Positions 55,835-64,000 of a stretch of DNA of 64,000 bases are shown piece by piece. The notes beneath the pieces were generated by a model. That model worked only from the letters and a program-made list of their open reading frames with translations. It was not told the origin of the DNA and made no database searches. The first letter of the stretch is position 1. The number at the start of each line of letters is the position of its first letter. Location: positions 930,001 to 994,000 of the forward strand of contig NZ_JAPDOE010000002.1 in assembly GCF_026013365.1 (NCBI RefSeq), in the 5' to 3' direction. This DNA comes from Paenibacillus sp. LS1 (GTDB lineage Bacteria > Bacillota > Bacilli > Paenibacillales > Paenibacillaceae). A program made the translations under genes and the position numbers.

Positions 55835-56206
55835 GTGGGTATGTACAATCACCACGGAAGAATAGAAAAAGTTGATGATACAAGTTTTGGATATACCCTT
55901 TCACTTGTTGGTGGGAAATGGAAGATGGTTATCATGTACCTTCTTTCGGAGAATCAAATTGTTCGTTATAACGAGTTAAAGAGAATGATTGGAAGGATTA
56001 CGCACAAGACACTCAGTGACCAACTCAAAGAATTAGAAGCCAGTGGATTAATATGCAGAAAGGAATATCCTCAGGTTCCGCCTAAAGTTGAATACTACCT
56101 TTCGAGTAGAGGAGCTTCCCTAATTCCAATTTTAGACGCTATGTGTACATGGGGAGATAGCAACCGTGTAAGTCATACTGATAATAAAGTTATTCCACCG
56201 AATTAA
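55835..56206 (+). CDS. HxlR-family regulator
   Basis: A 123-residue winged-helix HxlR/YodB-type regulator: YTLSLVGGKWKMVIMYLL, RITHKTLSDQLKELEASGL and PKVEYYLSSRG are diagnostic. It has one cysteine late in the protein (MCTWGD) but lacks the N-terminal redox Cys of YodB. It starts at GTG (55835) after AAAGGAAAG. It converges on arginase-like copy 3, and it is a candidate for binding the CTATC/GATAG dyad before the arginase-like genes. Confidence 0.87.
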   Translation: MGMYNHHGRIEKVDDTSFGYTLSLVGGKWKMVIMYLLSENQIVRYNELKRMIGRITHKTLSDQLKELEASGLICRKEYPQVPPKVEYYLSSRGASLIPILDAMCTWGDSNRVSHTDNKVIPPN

Positions 56207-56210
56207 GTTT

Positions 56211-56262
56211 ATCAAAAAGTCCCCCTTCCTATGAAGTTAGTATAGGAGGGGGACTTTTGATT
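56211..56262. terminator. Bidirectional terminator
   Basis: ATCAAAAAGTCCCCCTTCCT pairs with AGGAGGGGGACTTTTGAT with one bulge. Confidence 0.85.
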
Positions 56263-56302
56263 AAGAGTATCAGATACATATTATTTCATTAGAAATGTGT
56301 TC

Positions 56303-57163
56303 CTACTGATTTAAAATTGGTATTTCACTTAGGAGATTTTTTAAGTTTATAGAATCCCAAGGTAGATGTTCTGTTACACCTAACCCAACTACTTCCGTTT
56401 CTCCGGAGATTTCTTTGATTATATTGATTAATTGTGGGAAAAGCATTTCTCCCATTGGGAAATCGATTGGTTCTTTTGCTTCTGGATTGGCGAATAACAG
56501 AGATCTAAAAGCTTTTGGATCAAGTACATCTAAGTCAAGATGAATAGCTAGATGCTTAATGTTGTTTTCCTTAATCCATTCTTTTATAGAGTCAGTACTC
56601 TTATCCAATTCTTTTGTTCCGGCAGCTCTGATACCCAGTCTTTCGATTAATTCATTTTCTTGATCTGAGGTTGCTCCTAAACCTGCCAAGAAGATTTTAT
56701 TGGGATTAATAGGGATTTTCACCTCTTGTGCAAAATCCGGATGACCTTCCCCTATCAAATTACCTAGAACGATAGCATGAGCATTGTCATATCCATTTGG
56801 TGCAACTAGGTCACTGTGGGCATCGATATAAAGCAATGCTAATTCCCCACCGTATCGTTCATTTAAATAGGCAAATGGGGCTTGTTCGACTAAACAGTCA
56901 CCACCAAACATGATAATACGATCCGGTTTATGAGCATTAATAATAAGCTCAGCAGACTTTAATTGATCCATTAGATGTTTTCTTCCTGGAATACCATTCT
57001 CTTTTTCAAGAGTAGTTCCATCGTGAGCATGAACGGGAACTCTAATAAGAGGTTGATCATCATTATCTGGAGCAAGCCAAGCAAGTAGCTCAGCTCCCAA
57101 AGTGTAATTAGGGTTTACTCCTCCTTGCCACTGTGGCATTAAAAGACGAATTGTTTTACTCAT
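56303..57163 (-). CDS. Arginase-like ureohydrolase-fold protein, copy 3
   Basis: A 286-residue paralogue of the proteins at 32149 and 33063, with FGGDCLVEQ, YIDAHSDLVAP and HLDLDVLDP; again the usual GGDH His is Cys. AAAAAAGGAGAG precedes the ATG. The upstream 45-base block (57223-57267) matches that of copy 2 in sequence and distance. Further up a MerR-type promoter (57544-57574) points toward this gene, so both regulators may act on it. Likely amidine/guanidine hydrolase; the substrate is not known. Confidence 0.8.
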   Translation of the reverse strand: MSKTIRLLMPQWQGGVNPNYTLGAELLAWLAPDNDDQPLIRVPVHAHDGTTLEKENGIPGRKHLMDQLKSAELIINAHKPDRIIMFGGDCLVEQAPFAYLNERYGGELALLYIDAHSDLVAPNGYDNAHAIVLGNLIGEGHPDFAQEVKIPINPNKIFLAGLGATSDQENELIERLGIRAAGTKELDKSTDSIKEWIKENNIKHLAIHLDLDVLDPKAFRSLLFANPEAKEPIDFPMGEMLFPQLINIIKEISGETEVVGLGVTEHLPWDSINLKNLLSEIPILNQ

Positions 57164-57222
57164 ATATTAAACTCTCCTTTTTTGAACTACTCATACTGTA
57201 CAACAACAATAAATTTCATGTA

Positions 57223-57267
57223 AGTACGCTCTTTTATGATAGATACTATCAATAATGATAGTGTTTA
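57223..57267 (-). promoter_or_regulatory. Conserved operator block before arginase-like copy 3
   Basis: Begins AGTACGCTCTTTTATGATAG and contains TACTATCAATAATGATAGT, a dyad. It is 38/45 identical to 34010-34054, and both start 60 bases before the ATG. Confidence 0.6.
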
Positions 57268-57543
57268 CAAGTCCAAGTGAATGTGAATACTATAGGTGAA
57301 AATATAAAAGTCCATATCGTGTCCTCTAACTAAAGGCCACTTTATACCGGTAGATTCCCTCTCAATCTGCTTCAACAACTATATAGAGAATGAATGGCTG
57401 TTATCATTGAGCACTATCCAGTCATATGTATATATAAGGAATCTTTAGAAATAGACCGTTTTTACGCCGGAGGAGCTACTACAACGCTTTGAATCTAAAA
57501 CCAGTTGCTTTTATGAATTATGACAGCCATCAGTACATTTGGT

Positions 57544-57574
57544 AGTATGTAGTATAGATTGACTCCATAGTAAA
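57544..57574 (-). promoter_or_regulatory. MerR-type promoter beside MerR gene
   Basis: TTTACT (57574-57569), a 19-base spacer and CATACT (57549-57544) on the minus strand. It overlaps the control region of the MerR gene at 57590 and shares the -35 and flank with the two other sites. Confidence 0.7.
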
Positions 57575-57589
57575 GAGGTAATTATCCAT

Positions 57590-58399
57590 ATGAATAGAAA
57601 ACATGTAATCACTTTTTATACTGGCGAATTTGCTAAGCACTTCGGAATTAAAAAAGATACCTTGTTTTATTATGATAAAATCGACTTATTCCAACCGGCT
57701 GGAATAAGTGATAATGGTTATCGATTTTACACAATGCAACAGCTAGATACGTTTTGGGCCATTCAGTCTCTTAGAGCATTGAACTTCCCAATTAAAGATC
57801 TGAAAAGCTACTTCAAGGAACCCTCTCCAGATAAACTGACTCAACTTGCTAAAGATCAACTCTTCAAGGTGGAAGAGGAAATTAAAAAGCTAAAGGAGAT
57901 TCAATGGTTCCTGTCCAAGTTGACATTCATTTCTGAAGAAATAGAAAACGCTGTAATCGGTAAAGTTATGATATCAGAGTTGCCGGCGGAATACGTATTG
58001 TATAGTGCACCAAATCCTCGTTCCGGTGATACTTCACATGAAGATTGGAATGCCGATTATGCTGATTTTCTAGAACAAACTGGAATGAAAGGACCCGCTT
58101 TCATTGGTTCTGTGACGAGCGAAGAAGACCTTATGCGAGGTCGATTTAACCGAGTTGATCGTTTGTTTATACACACCGAGTTGCCTGATGCAGAGTTAAA
58201 GCCTGGAGGTCTATATGCCATTCTTTATCATAAGGGGACCTATGAAAACATTCCGGAAGCTTATCCGTTCTTGCTGAATGAGGTTAGGAATCTTGGGTTA
58301 AAAATTTCAGGCAACGCGTATGAAGAATATTTAGTGACTGCACTGTCAACCAATAACGAAGAAGACTTTGTCACGAAAATTAGCATTGCGGTACAATAG
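57590..58399 (+). CDS. MerR-family regulator with GyrI-like domain (BmrR-like)
   Basis: A 269-residue regulator. The MerR HTH (YTGEFAKHFGIKKDTLFYYD, about 9-75) is followed by a coiled-coil helix and a GyrI-like effector domain (about 120-269) ending NEEDFVTKISIAVQ. AAGAGGTAATT precedes the ATG. Its own upstream site and two nearly identical ones at 46.44 and 48.80 kb make it the probable activator of the deiminase operon and the M20-GyrI gene. It would respond to a small, probably cationic or aromatic, ligand. Confidence 0.88.
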   Translation: MNRKHVITFYTGEFAKHFGIKKDTLFYYDKIDLFQPAGISDNGYRFYTMQQLDTFWAIQSLRALNFPIKDLKSYFKEPSPDKLTQLAKDQLFKVEEEIKKLKEIQWFLSKLTFISEEIENAVIGKVMISELPAEYVLYSAPNPRSGDTSHEDWNADYADFLEQTGMKGPAFIGSVTSEEDLMRGRFNRVDRLFIHTELPDAELKPGGLYAILYHKGTYENIPEAYPFLLNEVRNLGLKISGNAYEEYLVTALSTNNEEDFVTKISIAVQ

Positions 58400-58559
58400 A
58401 GACTGGTGCCTCGCGAACATTTTAAACATTTTTTCAGTATGCTACCTTGAATCAATCTTATGGTCATAGGACCACTTATTTCTACTCAAAAGAAACCCGC
58501 TACCCACACTTAGGTATTCATCTAATTGTTAAAAGGGGCCTGTTCTTTTCCATTTAGGT

Positions 58560-58608
58560 AATCTGAACAAGTGCATGTCCACGGCTTGTGACACGCACTT
58601 GTTCAGAT
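58560..58608. terminator. Hairpin after MerR gene
   Basis: ATCTGAACAAGTGC pairs with GCACTTGTTCAGAT, a perfect 14-bp outer stem. There is no strong T run, so it could also be an inverted repeat of other origin. Confidence 0.5.
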
Positions 58609-58672
58609 AAAATATAAAAGCCACTTTAATGATTAAAATCCTGTCAAGTAGACAGTACTAAAAAGACGATAT

Positions 58673-59539
58673 TTAAGCTGCGACCGTTTCCCGGTATTCT
58701 ACCGGGGAACGGTCGTTTAGTTTTTTCTGAAATCGGTTTTGGTTGTAAAACAATATGTATTCGCTTACTTGCTGTTCAACCTCCGCTTTGTTTGCTGCTT
58801 TTTTCAAATAAATTTTCTCAGGCTTCAAATGAGAGAAGAAAGATTCAATACAGGCATTATCTAAGCAATTTCCACGCCTGAAATGACTACCTAGCATGCC
58901 GAGCTGGTTCAGTTTACGGTTAAAAGGCTTCGACGTATATTGAAATCCTTGATCCGAGTGTAGGATTACGCCACTCAGATCCACGTGCTGACGGAGTCTA
59001 TCCAGTGTTTCATGAACCAAAGCAAGATCATTTCGTTCAGAAAGATGCCATGCAACAATTTCGTTATTGTATAAATCCTGAATAACAGAAAGATACACAA
59101 AGTGTTCTCCAGCACGAATATAGGTAATGTCCGTAACCAGCTTCGTTCGTGGCGTATCCGCCCGGAATTGGCGCTCCAGCCGATTCGGGTTCACCACAGA
59201 GGCTTGTTTTCCAAAGAATGGACGTTTTTTTCGAATGACAGAACAGATACCTAATTGTTTCATTAATCGGTACACCTTTTTGTGGTTGACTCGGAGGTCT
59301 TCCCGCCGTAAAGCTACGGTCCTTCGAAGATAACCAAAGTAGGGATGCACGCGATGGATGGCAAGCAAATGGGATTCTTGTTCCTGTTCCTTGTGTCTAC
59401 GCTCGTTTGCCGCTGCTAAGCTTTTTCTCCACTTGTAATAACCCGAGCGGGAAACCGCAGCTAACTTCAAGAGCCAAACCAGACCATGGCGTGCCCGCAG
59501 GTCCTCAATGATTTGAAATCTGGCCGCTTTACTCGTCAC
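58673..59539 (-). CDS. IS3-family transposase OrfB (DDE integrase)
   Basis: A 288-residue DDE transposase. The catalytic residues are D in VTDITYI, D in HSDQGFQY and E in NACIESFFSHLK, with an HTH_21-like N-terminus (SRSGYYKW). Its GTG start overlaps the OrfA stop (ATGA-like). An A6G slippery run (59563-59569) upstream would allow the programmed -1 frameshift that makes the OrfAB fusion. The frame is intact. Confidence 0.9.
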   Translation of the reverse strand: MTSKAARFQIIEDLRARHGLVWLLKLAAVSRSGYYKWRKSLAAANERRHKEQEQESHLLAIHRVHPYFGYLRRTVALRREDLRVNHKKVYRLMKQLGICSVIRKKRPFFGKQASVVNPNRLERQFRADTPRTKLVTDITYIRAGEHFVYLSVIQDLYNNEIVAWHLSERNDLALVHETLDRLRQHVDLSGVILHSDQGFQYTSKPFNRKLNQLGMLGSHFRRGNCLDNACIESFFSHLKPEKIYLKKAANKAEVEQQVSEYILFYNQNRFQKKLNDRSPVEYRETVAA

Positions 59540-59839
59540 TCCTTGTGTAGATTTGGATACTGCTTTTTTAAGTATTCAATCTCCGCCCGCAAGTACGCCA
59601 TCTCTTCTTCCATACTGGAAAACTTGGTTCTAGGGCGTCCCCGTTTGGGCGTAGCAGGTTCCAGTTCCAGACTCATTCCCTGTTTTGCTTTTGCTGCCCA
59701 CACTTGTACCTGAGATTTATTTTGAATATCTAAACGTGTCGCTACTTCACGTATACTCATATGTTCTTCATTGACCAGCCGGACTGCCTCCAATTTCAAA
59801 TCCAAAGAGTACCGGGAATGTTTGTCCTTTTTTAGCCAT
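59536..59839 (-). pseudogene. IS3-family OrfA with frameshifted start
   Basis: The HTH_Tnp protein reads LKLEAVRLVNEEHMSIREVA then a Leu-rich coiled coil (EEMAYLRAEIEYLKKQ). The natural start is the ATG at 59839 (MAKKGQTF), but the frame from it does not join the rest. Against the decayed copy near 62.6 kb, which reads GQTFRQYSSELKLE, two bases are missing around 59815. Translation could otherwise only start at the TTG at 59805. OrfA is therefore probably truncated or dead, and the IS likely immobile by itself. Confidence 0.7.
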
Positions 59840-60032
59840 GAAAAAATCCCCTTCGTTTAAATGATTAAGTTCATCTTAACAGATGTCTTTTTTCTCATGT
59901 CTACTAAAAGGGGATAATACCAAGATAGCGACTCTGTCTAACATCTTATGGTTGAACCGTCTGTTGACATGCATTTTTGAGAAAAAGAATACTATGACTT
60001 CTGGCTGACGAGCTGTCCGCCTATTTTACGGA

Positions 60033-60419
60033 TTAGAGACAAGGCAGCTTGTTCTCCAGTTCTTTTAGTTGAACATCGTAGAGTGCCATCTTGTAGTTGA
60101 TTTTCTCCAGGGTCTTGATGATCTGCATCAGCTGTTCCTCCACCTTGACCTTATGATCGGCCATCAGCTGCCTGCGTTTAAGAAGAGTGTTATCACCGTC
60201 TTGGAAGTAATCCAGATACTGCTTCAGATCGGCCAAAGACATCCCGGTCGAACGAAGCGCGACTATTGTCTCAATCCACTCAATGCTGGACTCATTGTAG
60301 CGGCGATTCCCATTCTCATTGCGCTCGGCGAAAGGCAGCACCCCCTGTTTCTCATAGAAACGCAGCGTATGGGTAGAAACACCTGTTTTTTGCGATACTT
60401 CCTTAACCGAATAGGACAT
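60033..60419 (-). CDS. MerR-family regulator (AdhR/NmlR-like)
   Basis: A 128-residue MerR protein: HTH at 1-70 (YSVKEVSQKTGVSTHTLRFY, GNRRYNESSIEWI), then a dimerisation helix and a short tail ending LENKLPCL. The single Cys near the end suggests possible thiol/electrophile sensing, as in AdhR/NmlR. It is divergent from an SDR gene whose promoter has a 19-base spacer with a TTAGAC/CTCTAA dyad, so it is its likely activator. The ribosome site is AGGGAGAT. Confidence 0.88.
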   Translation of the reverse strand: MSYSVKEVSQKTGVSTHTLRFYEKQGVLPFAERNENGNRRYNESSIEWIETIVALRSTGMSLADLKQYLDYFQDGDNTLLKRRQLMADHKVKVEEQLMQIIKTLEKINYKMALYDVQLKELENKLPCL

Positions 60420-60557
60420 GACAGATCTCCCTTGCCATAATGTTAGAGTAACTTTGATATATTGTACTACCGAATGACTGTGTATTCAATCCGGGAATCC
60501 CTGAAATAAAGGGTTCACAAACTGAGTGCCTCTAATTACAACCCCTTTTTTATGGAT

Positions 60558-60588
60558 TTGACTTAGACAAAGCTCTAACCTCTATGCT
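60558..60588 (+). promoter_or_regulatory. MerR-type promoter of SDR gene
   Basis: TTGACT (60558-60563), a 19-base spacer and TATGCT (60583-60588), with TTAGAC-AAAG-CTCTAA as a dyad in the spacer. Confidence 0.75.
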
Positions 60589-60630
60589 TATAAAGCAAGC
60601 AAAACTTAAAGCTGAGAGGATGAATAAATA

Positions 60631-61470
60631 ATGATTTCAACTAAGGTATGGTTTGTAACAGGCGCTTCCAAAGGGATGGGGCTGACACTGGTTAAAAAAC
60701 TTCTGGCTGGGGGCGCTAAAGTTGCTGCTACATCCAGAACCGTGGCCGAATTGGAGCATGCGGCAGGCCGGCATGAGCACCTGCTTCCTATACAACTCGA
60801 CCTTTCGGACGAGCAAGAGGTTAAAGAGGCGATTTCCGCTACTATTGAGCATTTCGGCAGTCTTGATGTTGTCGTCAACAATGCGGGCTATGGGCAGGTT
60901 GGAATTTTTGAGGAAATATCGGACGAATATGCACGCCGAAATTTCGAAGTGAATGTATTTGGCACCTTTAATGTAGTCCGTCAAGCCCTGCCTCAACTGA
61001 GACAGCAGAGATCGGGTCATATTATCAATTTCTCCTCGACGGCAGGCTTTTATGGTTTTGGAGGAAGTTCAATCTATGCGGCATCCAAATTTGCAGTCGA
61101 TGGAATGAGTGAAGCGCTAGCGCAGGATGTTCAGCCCTTTGGCATACATGTCACGGCGGTGAAGCCGGGCTATTTTAGAACAAACTTTCTATCTAAGGGC
61201 TCAATGGGTGTGAATGCGACGAATCCCATCGAAGATTACAAGGCACAGCGGGAGGCCCAGGAGGCTGCCGTGAGTGCCTATGACAACAACCAGCCGGGAG
61301 ACCCAGAAAAAGCGGTGGACCTTCTTATTCGTATCACCGATTCCCCCAATCCGCCGCTGCATTTGTTCCTTGGCAAAGATGCGTATGAGGTCGCCCGCAA
61401 CAAAATCGCCATTGTGCAGAAGGAGCTGGAGGCATGGGAAAGCGATGCTACGGCAACTGATTTCAGCTGA
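60631..61470 (+). CDS. Short-chain dehydrogenase/reductase
   Basis: A 279-residue classical SDR. The cofactor motif TGASKGMG is at 10-17, NNAG at 83-86, and the catalytic Ser is in NFSSTAGF with Y149 and K153 (YAASK). R36 after the second beta strand favours NADPH. AGCTGAGAGGATG precedes the ATG. It is divergent from and probably activated by the MerR regulator at 60033, as in aldehyde/electrophile-induced reductase pairs. The substrate is unknown. A terminator follows. Confidence 0.9.
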   Translation: MISTKVWFVTGASKGMGLTLVKKLLAGGAKVAATSRTVAELEHAAGRHEHLLPIQLDLSDEQEVKEAISATIEHFGSLDVVVNNAGYGQVGIFEEISDEYARRNFEVNVFGTFNVVRQALPQLRQQRSGHIINFSSTAGFYGFGGSSIYAASKFAVDGMSEALAQDVQPFGIHVTAVKPGYFRTNFLSKGSMGVNATNPIEDYKAQREAQEAAVSAYDNNQPGDPEKAVDLLIRITDSPNPPLHLFLGKDAYEVARNKIAIVQKELEAWESDATATDFS

Positions 61471-61494
61471 ATCAGCTTTCTATTTGTAAATAAA

Positions 61495-61532
61495 GGGGCC
61501 GGCTTCACCAGCTTGATAGCGTTGTCGGCCCC
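61495..61532 (+). terminator. Terminator of SDR gene
   Basis: GGGGCCG / CGGCCCC stem with a CTTG tail. Confidence 0.7.
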
Positions 61533-61624
61533 CTTGCAGGTTAGGGAACAGGCTCAATAGGCAGTCCATCACCCTTATTCATTACGATTATGATCAGCTC
61601 TATTATTCCTAAAGAGATACACAG

Positions 61625-61800
61625 TTCTAAACTTTTCCAAGCAGTGAAGCTGGACAATTACTCTTAACACCACGCTTCTCCACGATCCGACTGTATGTCC
61701 AACCTTCTTTCAGTCGCAGACGAACAGCCTCTATCTTCGTTTCTTCAATATATTGTTTAAAGGTCTGGCTTTTTCCGCTGGTATGGAAAAAATCCCTCTC
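61625..61800 (-). mobile_element. Fragment of a different IS3-family OrfA
   Basis: The minus strand reads KSQTFKQYIEETKIEAVRLR and continues LKEGWTYSRIVEKRGVK, a typical OrfA N-terminal HTH. No start codon remains (CCATACC where CATGACC-like sequence is expected) and the rest is missing. It is unlike the OrfA of the nearby IS. Confidence 0.65.
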
Positions 61801-62170
61801 CGGTTTGTTTTTAGAGAATTTCAGAATAAATTTTGAGATTCTTTAACAGACTCATTGAAAAGCCTGAATGACGGATTGTTTCTTGTAAGCATTTTTAATT
61901 GTTTAATATAAAGGATCCAATATTCATTTGAAGGATTCATACTCGTTTCAGTCGCTAAACTAGTGGAGGTCGTTCCATAACATTTGGTACTTAATGTAAG
62001 TGCATGCGCACATTGTTTAGATATACACCTATTCGACAATTGGGACAAGAATTTGTACCGATAAAAAAAGCCTCTAAATAGAGACTTCGAATGGGACTAT
62101 CTTCTTGTCCCTCTAGTATGAAAAAGCATTTTTCGCCTATGGGCTATACGGATGGATCGATGAATGGATT

Positions 62171-62670
62171 GGACAATGAAAAAGACGGTTTAAGCTGTGG
62201 CCGTTTCCCGGTACTGAACAGGGAACGGTCGTTTAGTCTTTTCTAGAATCGGTTCTGGTAGGCAATTCCCACTACAATCTGAAATTTGGTAGCTTTACTC
62301 GTCACTCCTTGTGTAGATGTGCATACTGCTTTTTTTGAAATATTCAATCTCGCTCGCAAGTGAGCCATTTCTTCTTCCGTACTAGAGAACTTCGTTTTAG
62401 GGCGTCCCTCGTTTAGATGCTGCAGATTCTGAACTCATTCCGCATTTCTTTTTCGCAGCCCGTACTTGTACCTGAGATTTATTTTTATTATTCAAACGTT
62501 TCGTGAATTCACTATGCTCATGTGTTCTTCGTTGACTATCCGGGCCCCCTCCAATTTTAATTCTGAGGAGTATTGCCGAAAAGTTTGTCCAACTTAAACT
62601 ATGAAAAATCCCCTCCATAAGCAAGATTAAGTCCATCTTGAGAGATGTCTTTTCTCTGGTCTACTAAAAG
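62171..62670 (-). mobile_element. Decayed IS3-family copy (second)
   Basis: About 500 bp sharing the ends and the OrfA 5' part with the IS at 58642-59912. About 770 bp, most of OrfB, is deleted, and OrfA carries frame errors after GQTFRQYSSELKLE. Confidence 0.85.
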
Positions 62671-63662
62671 GGAATATACCAAAAACGGTGGCTTATAATT
62701 TAACATTTTAACTGCTATCGCTTGTGCTGGTTGTACTAATATCTATGGTTGCACTACTCATTAGTTGAACAAAAACAGCCGATCAATTTTTTTGATCGAC
62801 TGCTTTCAACTGTCTATATTAAGCTGAAATTCTCCGTTGGTTTAATGAGATCAATCCAAAGAGACGTCCAGACCTCTGATTAAAGACTTTATGATTAAGC
62901 ATAAAACCCCATCTTTTGATATTCAAATTCTGAATGAACGTCAACGACCGTTTGAATTCCCCCTTTCGAAAACTGAAGAAGTATCTTTTATTTATCAGTT
63001 GCTAACTTGTCTTTCTGACAATTCGCAAAATTACTTCATCCTGTTTAAGGACATTCTTCAAAATTCAATTAAAGCATACGACGATTCAATCCCGGTCACG
63101 TCTTTTGTTTAGCAGGAACATACGTTCACTTCTGTTTGTTTACTATTTCTTCAAATGGTACGGGACTGTCGTAATATTTACATTCCTACGGTAAAGCAGA
63201 TTAGCGTTGATTAACTGGCTAGATTGGTTGTTTTGAATGTTATACCACATTTTTCCAATAAATTGAGGGATAATAATCGTCACCTGATAATCAGATCCAT
63301 CCGCTTTACGTCAATGCATTAAGTTAAAGAGAATAGAATACTGCGATAAGGAGAATATAGGATTCCGTTAGCCACACCAATCCTTAAACAAACTTCTGTT
63401 TGCGCATTTATATGTATTATTTCCCAATCAAGAAAAACAAAAACAGCTTATTATTTAACATATAATTGTTAATCATTAGATATACGAACCTAAAACCTAC
63501 AATTTTTGACTTAGCACTGACCTATCAATGAATTTGCACCTAGGAAATCAATCCATATAATGCGAGGTCCAGCAGAACTTCAACGATTTCCTCCCTGCTC
63601 GTATATAAAAAAATCCATCTTAAAAAAATATGTATCACATTTCATCGAAAAAGGTGAGTTAT
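62671..63662. other. Gene-poor AT-rich stretch
   Basis: A hairpin, CAGCCGATCAA (62776-62786) with TTGATCGACTG (62792-62802), resembles a terminator. A frame at 62891-63112 (73 aa, MIKHKTPSFDIQIL start) lacks a good ribosome site and has no recognised family. Otherwise nothing is supported. Confidence 0.5.
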
Positions 63663-64000
63663 TTGTTTAAGAAGCTACGGAGAATTAAGCTCTCCACCAT
63701 AAATAAAGCAAGAAATACGATTCCACCTTTTACAGCCAAGACCTCTATTCTTCCAAATATAACCCTGCAACTGGCACGGATTCAGGAACGATTTGGTGAA
63801 AGCTCAGATTTAATCGTACAAAAACTGGACTATGTTGACGACGATTCATTTTACATTGGAATCTGTTATTTGGAGGGTTTAACGGATCAACAAGCGCTAC
63901 ATCAGGAAATAATGAACATTAAAGTAGTCACCTCAAAGTTAGAGGAACATGCGTATATCAGTGAGCCAAAAATTTTATTAGAGGCAACTAATGGTCAAAT
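63663..64000 (+). CDS. Spore germination protein, GerA family (partial, runs off right edge)
   Basis: The first 112 residues are visible, from a TTG at 63663 after AAAAAGGTGAG. After a basic N-terminal tail the pattern LQLARIQERFGESSDLIVQK and IGICYLEGLTDQQALHQEI matches the cytosolic N-terminal domain of GerAA/GerKA receptor subunits, where a hydrophilic domain precedes the membrane helices. Such proteins form nutrient germinant receptors in the spore inner membrane. GerB and GerC partners would lie to the right. Gene identity within the family cannot be fixed. Confidence 0.75.
   Translation, partial: MFKKLRRIKLSTINKARNTIPPFTAKTSILPNITLQLARIQERFGESSDLIVQKLDYVDDDSFYIGICYLEGLTDQQALHQEIMNIKVVTSKLEEHAYISEPKILLEATNGQ

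Larger units (their letters stand above)
57164..57589. other. Divergent control region between copy 3 and MerR gene
   Basis: Holds the 45-base block shared with copy 2 (57223-57267) and a MerR-type promoter (57544-57574). I found no gene between them. Confidence 0.6.
58642..59912 (-). mobile_element. IS3-family insertion sequence (IS150-like)
   Basis: About 1.27 kb. The ends are inverted repeats of about 35 bp: TCAAGTAGACAGTACTAAAA on the left aligns with TTTTAGTAGACATGAGAAAA read inward from the right, and AAAAAGAC blocks follow on both sides. It encodes OrfA and OrfB. Two decayed relatives (31193-31822 and about 62171-62670) share the same ends. No duplicated target site was established by eye. 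Confidence 0.85.

Noticed and set aside
60033-60419. Regulator of the deiminase/M20 regulon
   Set aside because: It lacks a GyrI-like domain, and its own divergent SDR promoter has a different dyad.
61821-62048. 75-codon minus-strand frame
   Set aside because: No ribosome site and no family signal; lies in IS debris.
62891-63112. 73-codon plus-strand frame
   Set aside because: Weak initiation context and no recognised motif; kept only as a note in the intergenic entry.

Overview
The window looks like chromosomal DNA of a Gram-positive, spore-forming, low-to-mid-GC bacterium, most likely Paenibacillus or a close relative. The reasons are an S-box (SAM-I) riboswitch over the methionine genes, a futalosine-pathway menaquinone gene (mqnC), a GerA-type spore germination gene at the right edge, purine-rich Shine-Dalgarno sites with frequent TTG/GTG starts, and BmrR/MerR, HxlR and ROK families typical of Bacillales. 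No rRNA, tRNA or CRISPR array was seen.

Positions 1-12.8 kb are ordinary host DNA: a sugar/polyol dehydrogenase with an aldo/keto reductase, mqnC, the S-box-controlled metA-metI-metC operon, a CorA-type transporter, an HRDC protein, a ROK sugar kinase, a MOSC protein cut by an in-frame TAG, a secreted phosphodiester glycosidase, and the C-terminal three quarters of a 5'-3' exonuclease gene.

At about 12.82 kb that exonuclease loses its N-terminus and an AT-rich accessory block begins. A tightly coupled four-gene operon follows: three tyrosine-recombinase-like proteins and a coiled-coil TnpC-like protein. Behind it lies probable defence cargo: a DGQHR (DndB-like) protein, an XRE regulator, an OLD-type ATPase/TOPRIM nuclease with a small CxxC protein, a subtilase/AAA+ pair resembling IetAS, and a zeta-toxin kinase with a 51-residue partner. 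The right end of the element was not found. From 29.4 to 32.1 kb there is a secreted helical protein with a small membrane protein, several short ORFs and decayed IS3-family copies.

From 32 to 58 kb lies a dense set of small-molecule and nitrogen-metabolism genes. It holds three divergent arginase-like paralogues, an OYE reductase with a LysR regulator, a MerR/DHA2-exporter pair, an AI-2E transporter and DedA pair, and an operon of agmatine-deiminase-like enzyme, GNAT, MFS and M20 hydrolase. A second M20 hydrolase is fused to a GyrI-like drug-binding domain. A secreted amidase, a two-component system and a secreted agmatine-deiminase-like enzyme follow. Three MerR-type promoters with 19-bp spacers and a shared dyad (46.44, 48.80 and 57.56 kb) tie the deiminase/GNAT/MFS/M20 operon, the M20-GyrI fusion and a BmrR-like MerR gene into one likely regulon. 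My best hypothesis is an inducible detoxification or self-resistance pathway for a guanidino-containing compound; the substrate is unknown.

From 58.6 to 64 kb are an IS3-family element with a frameshifted OrfA start, a MerR/SDR divergent pair, more IS debris, and the start of a spore germination receptor gene.
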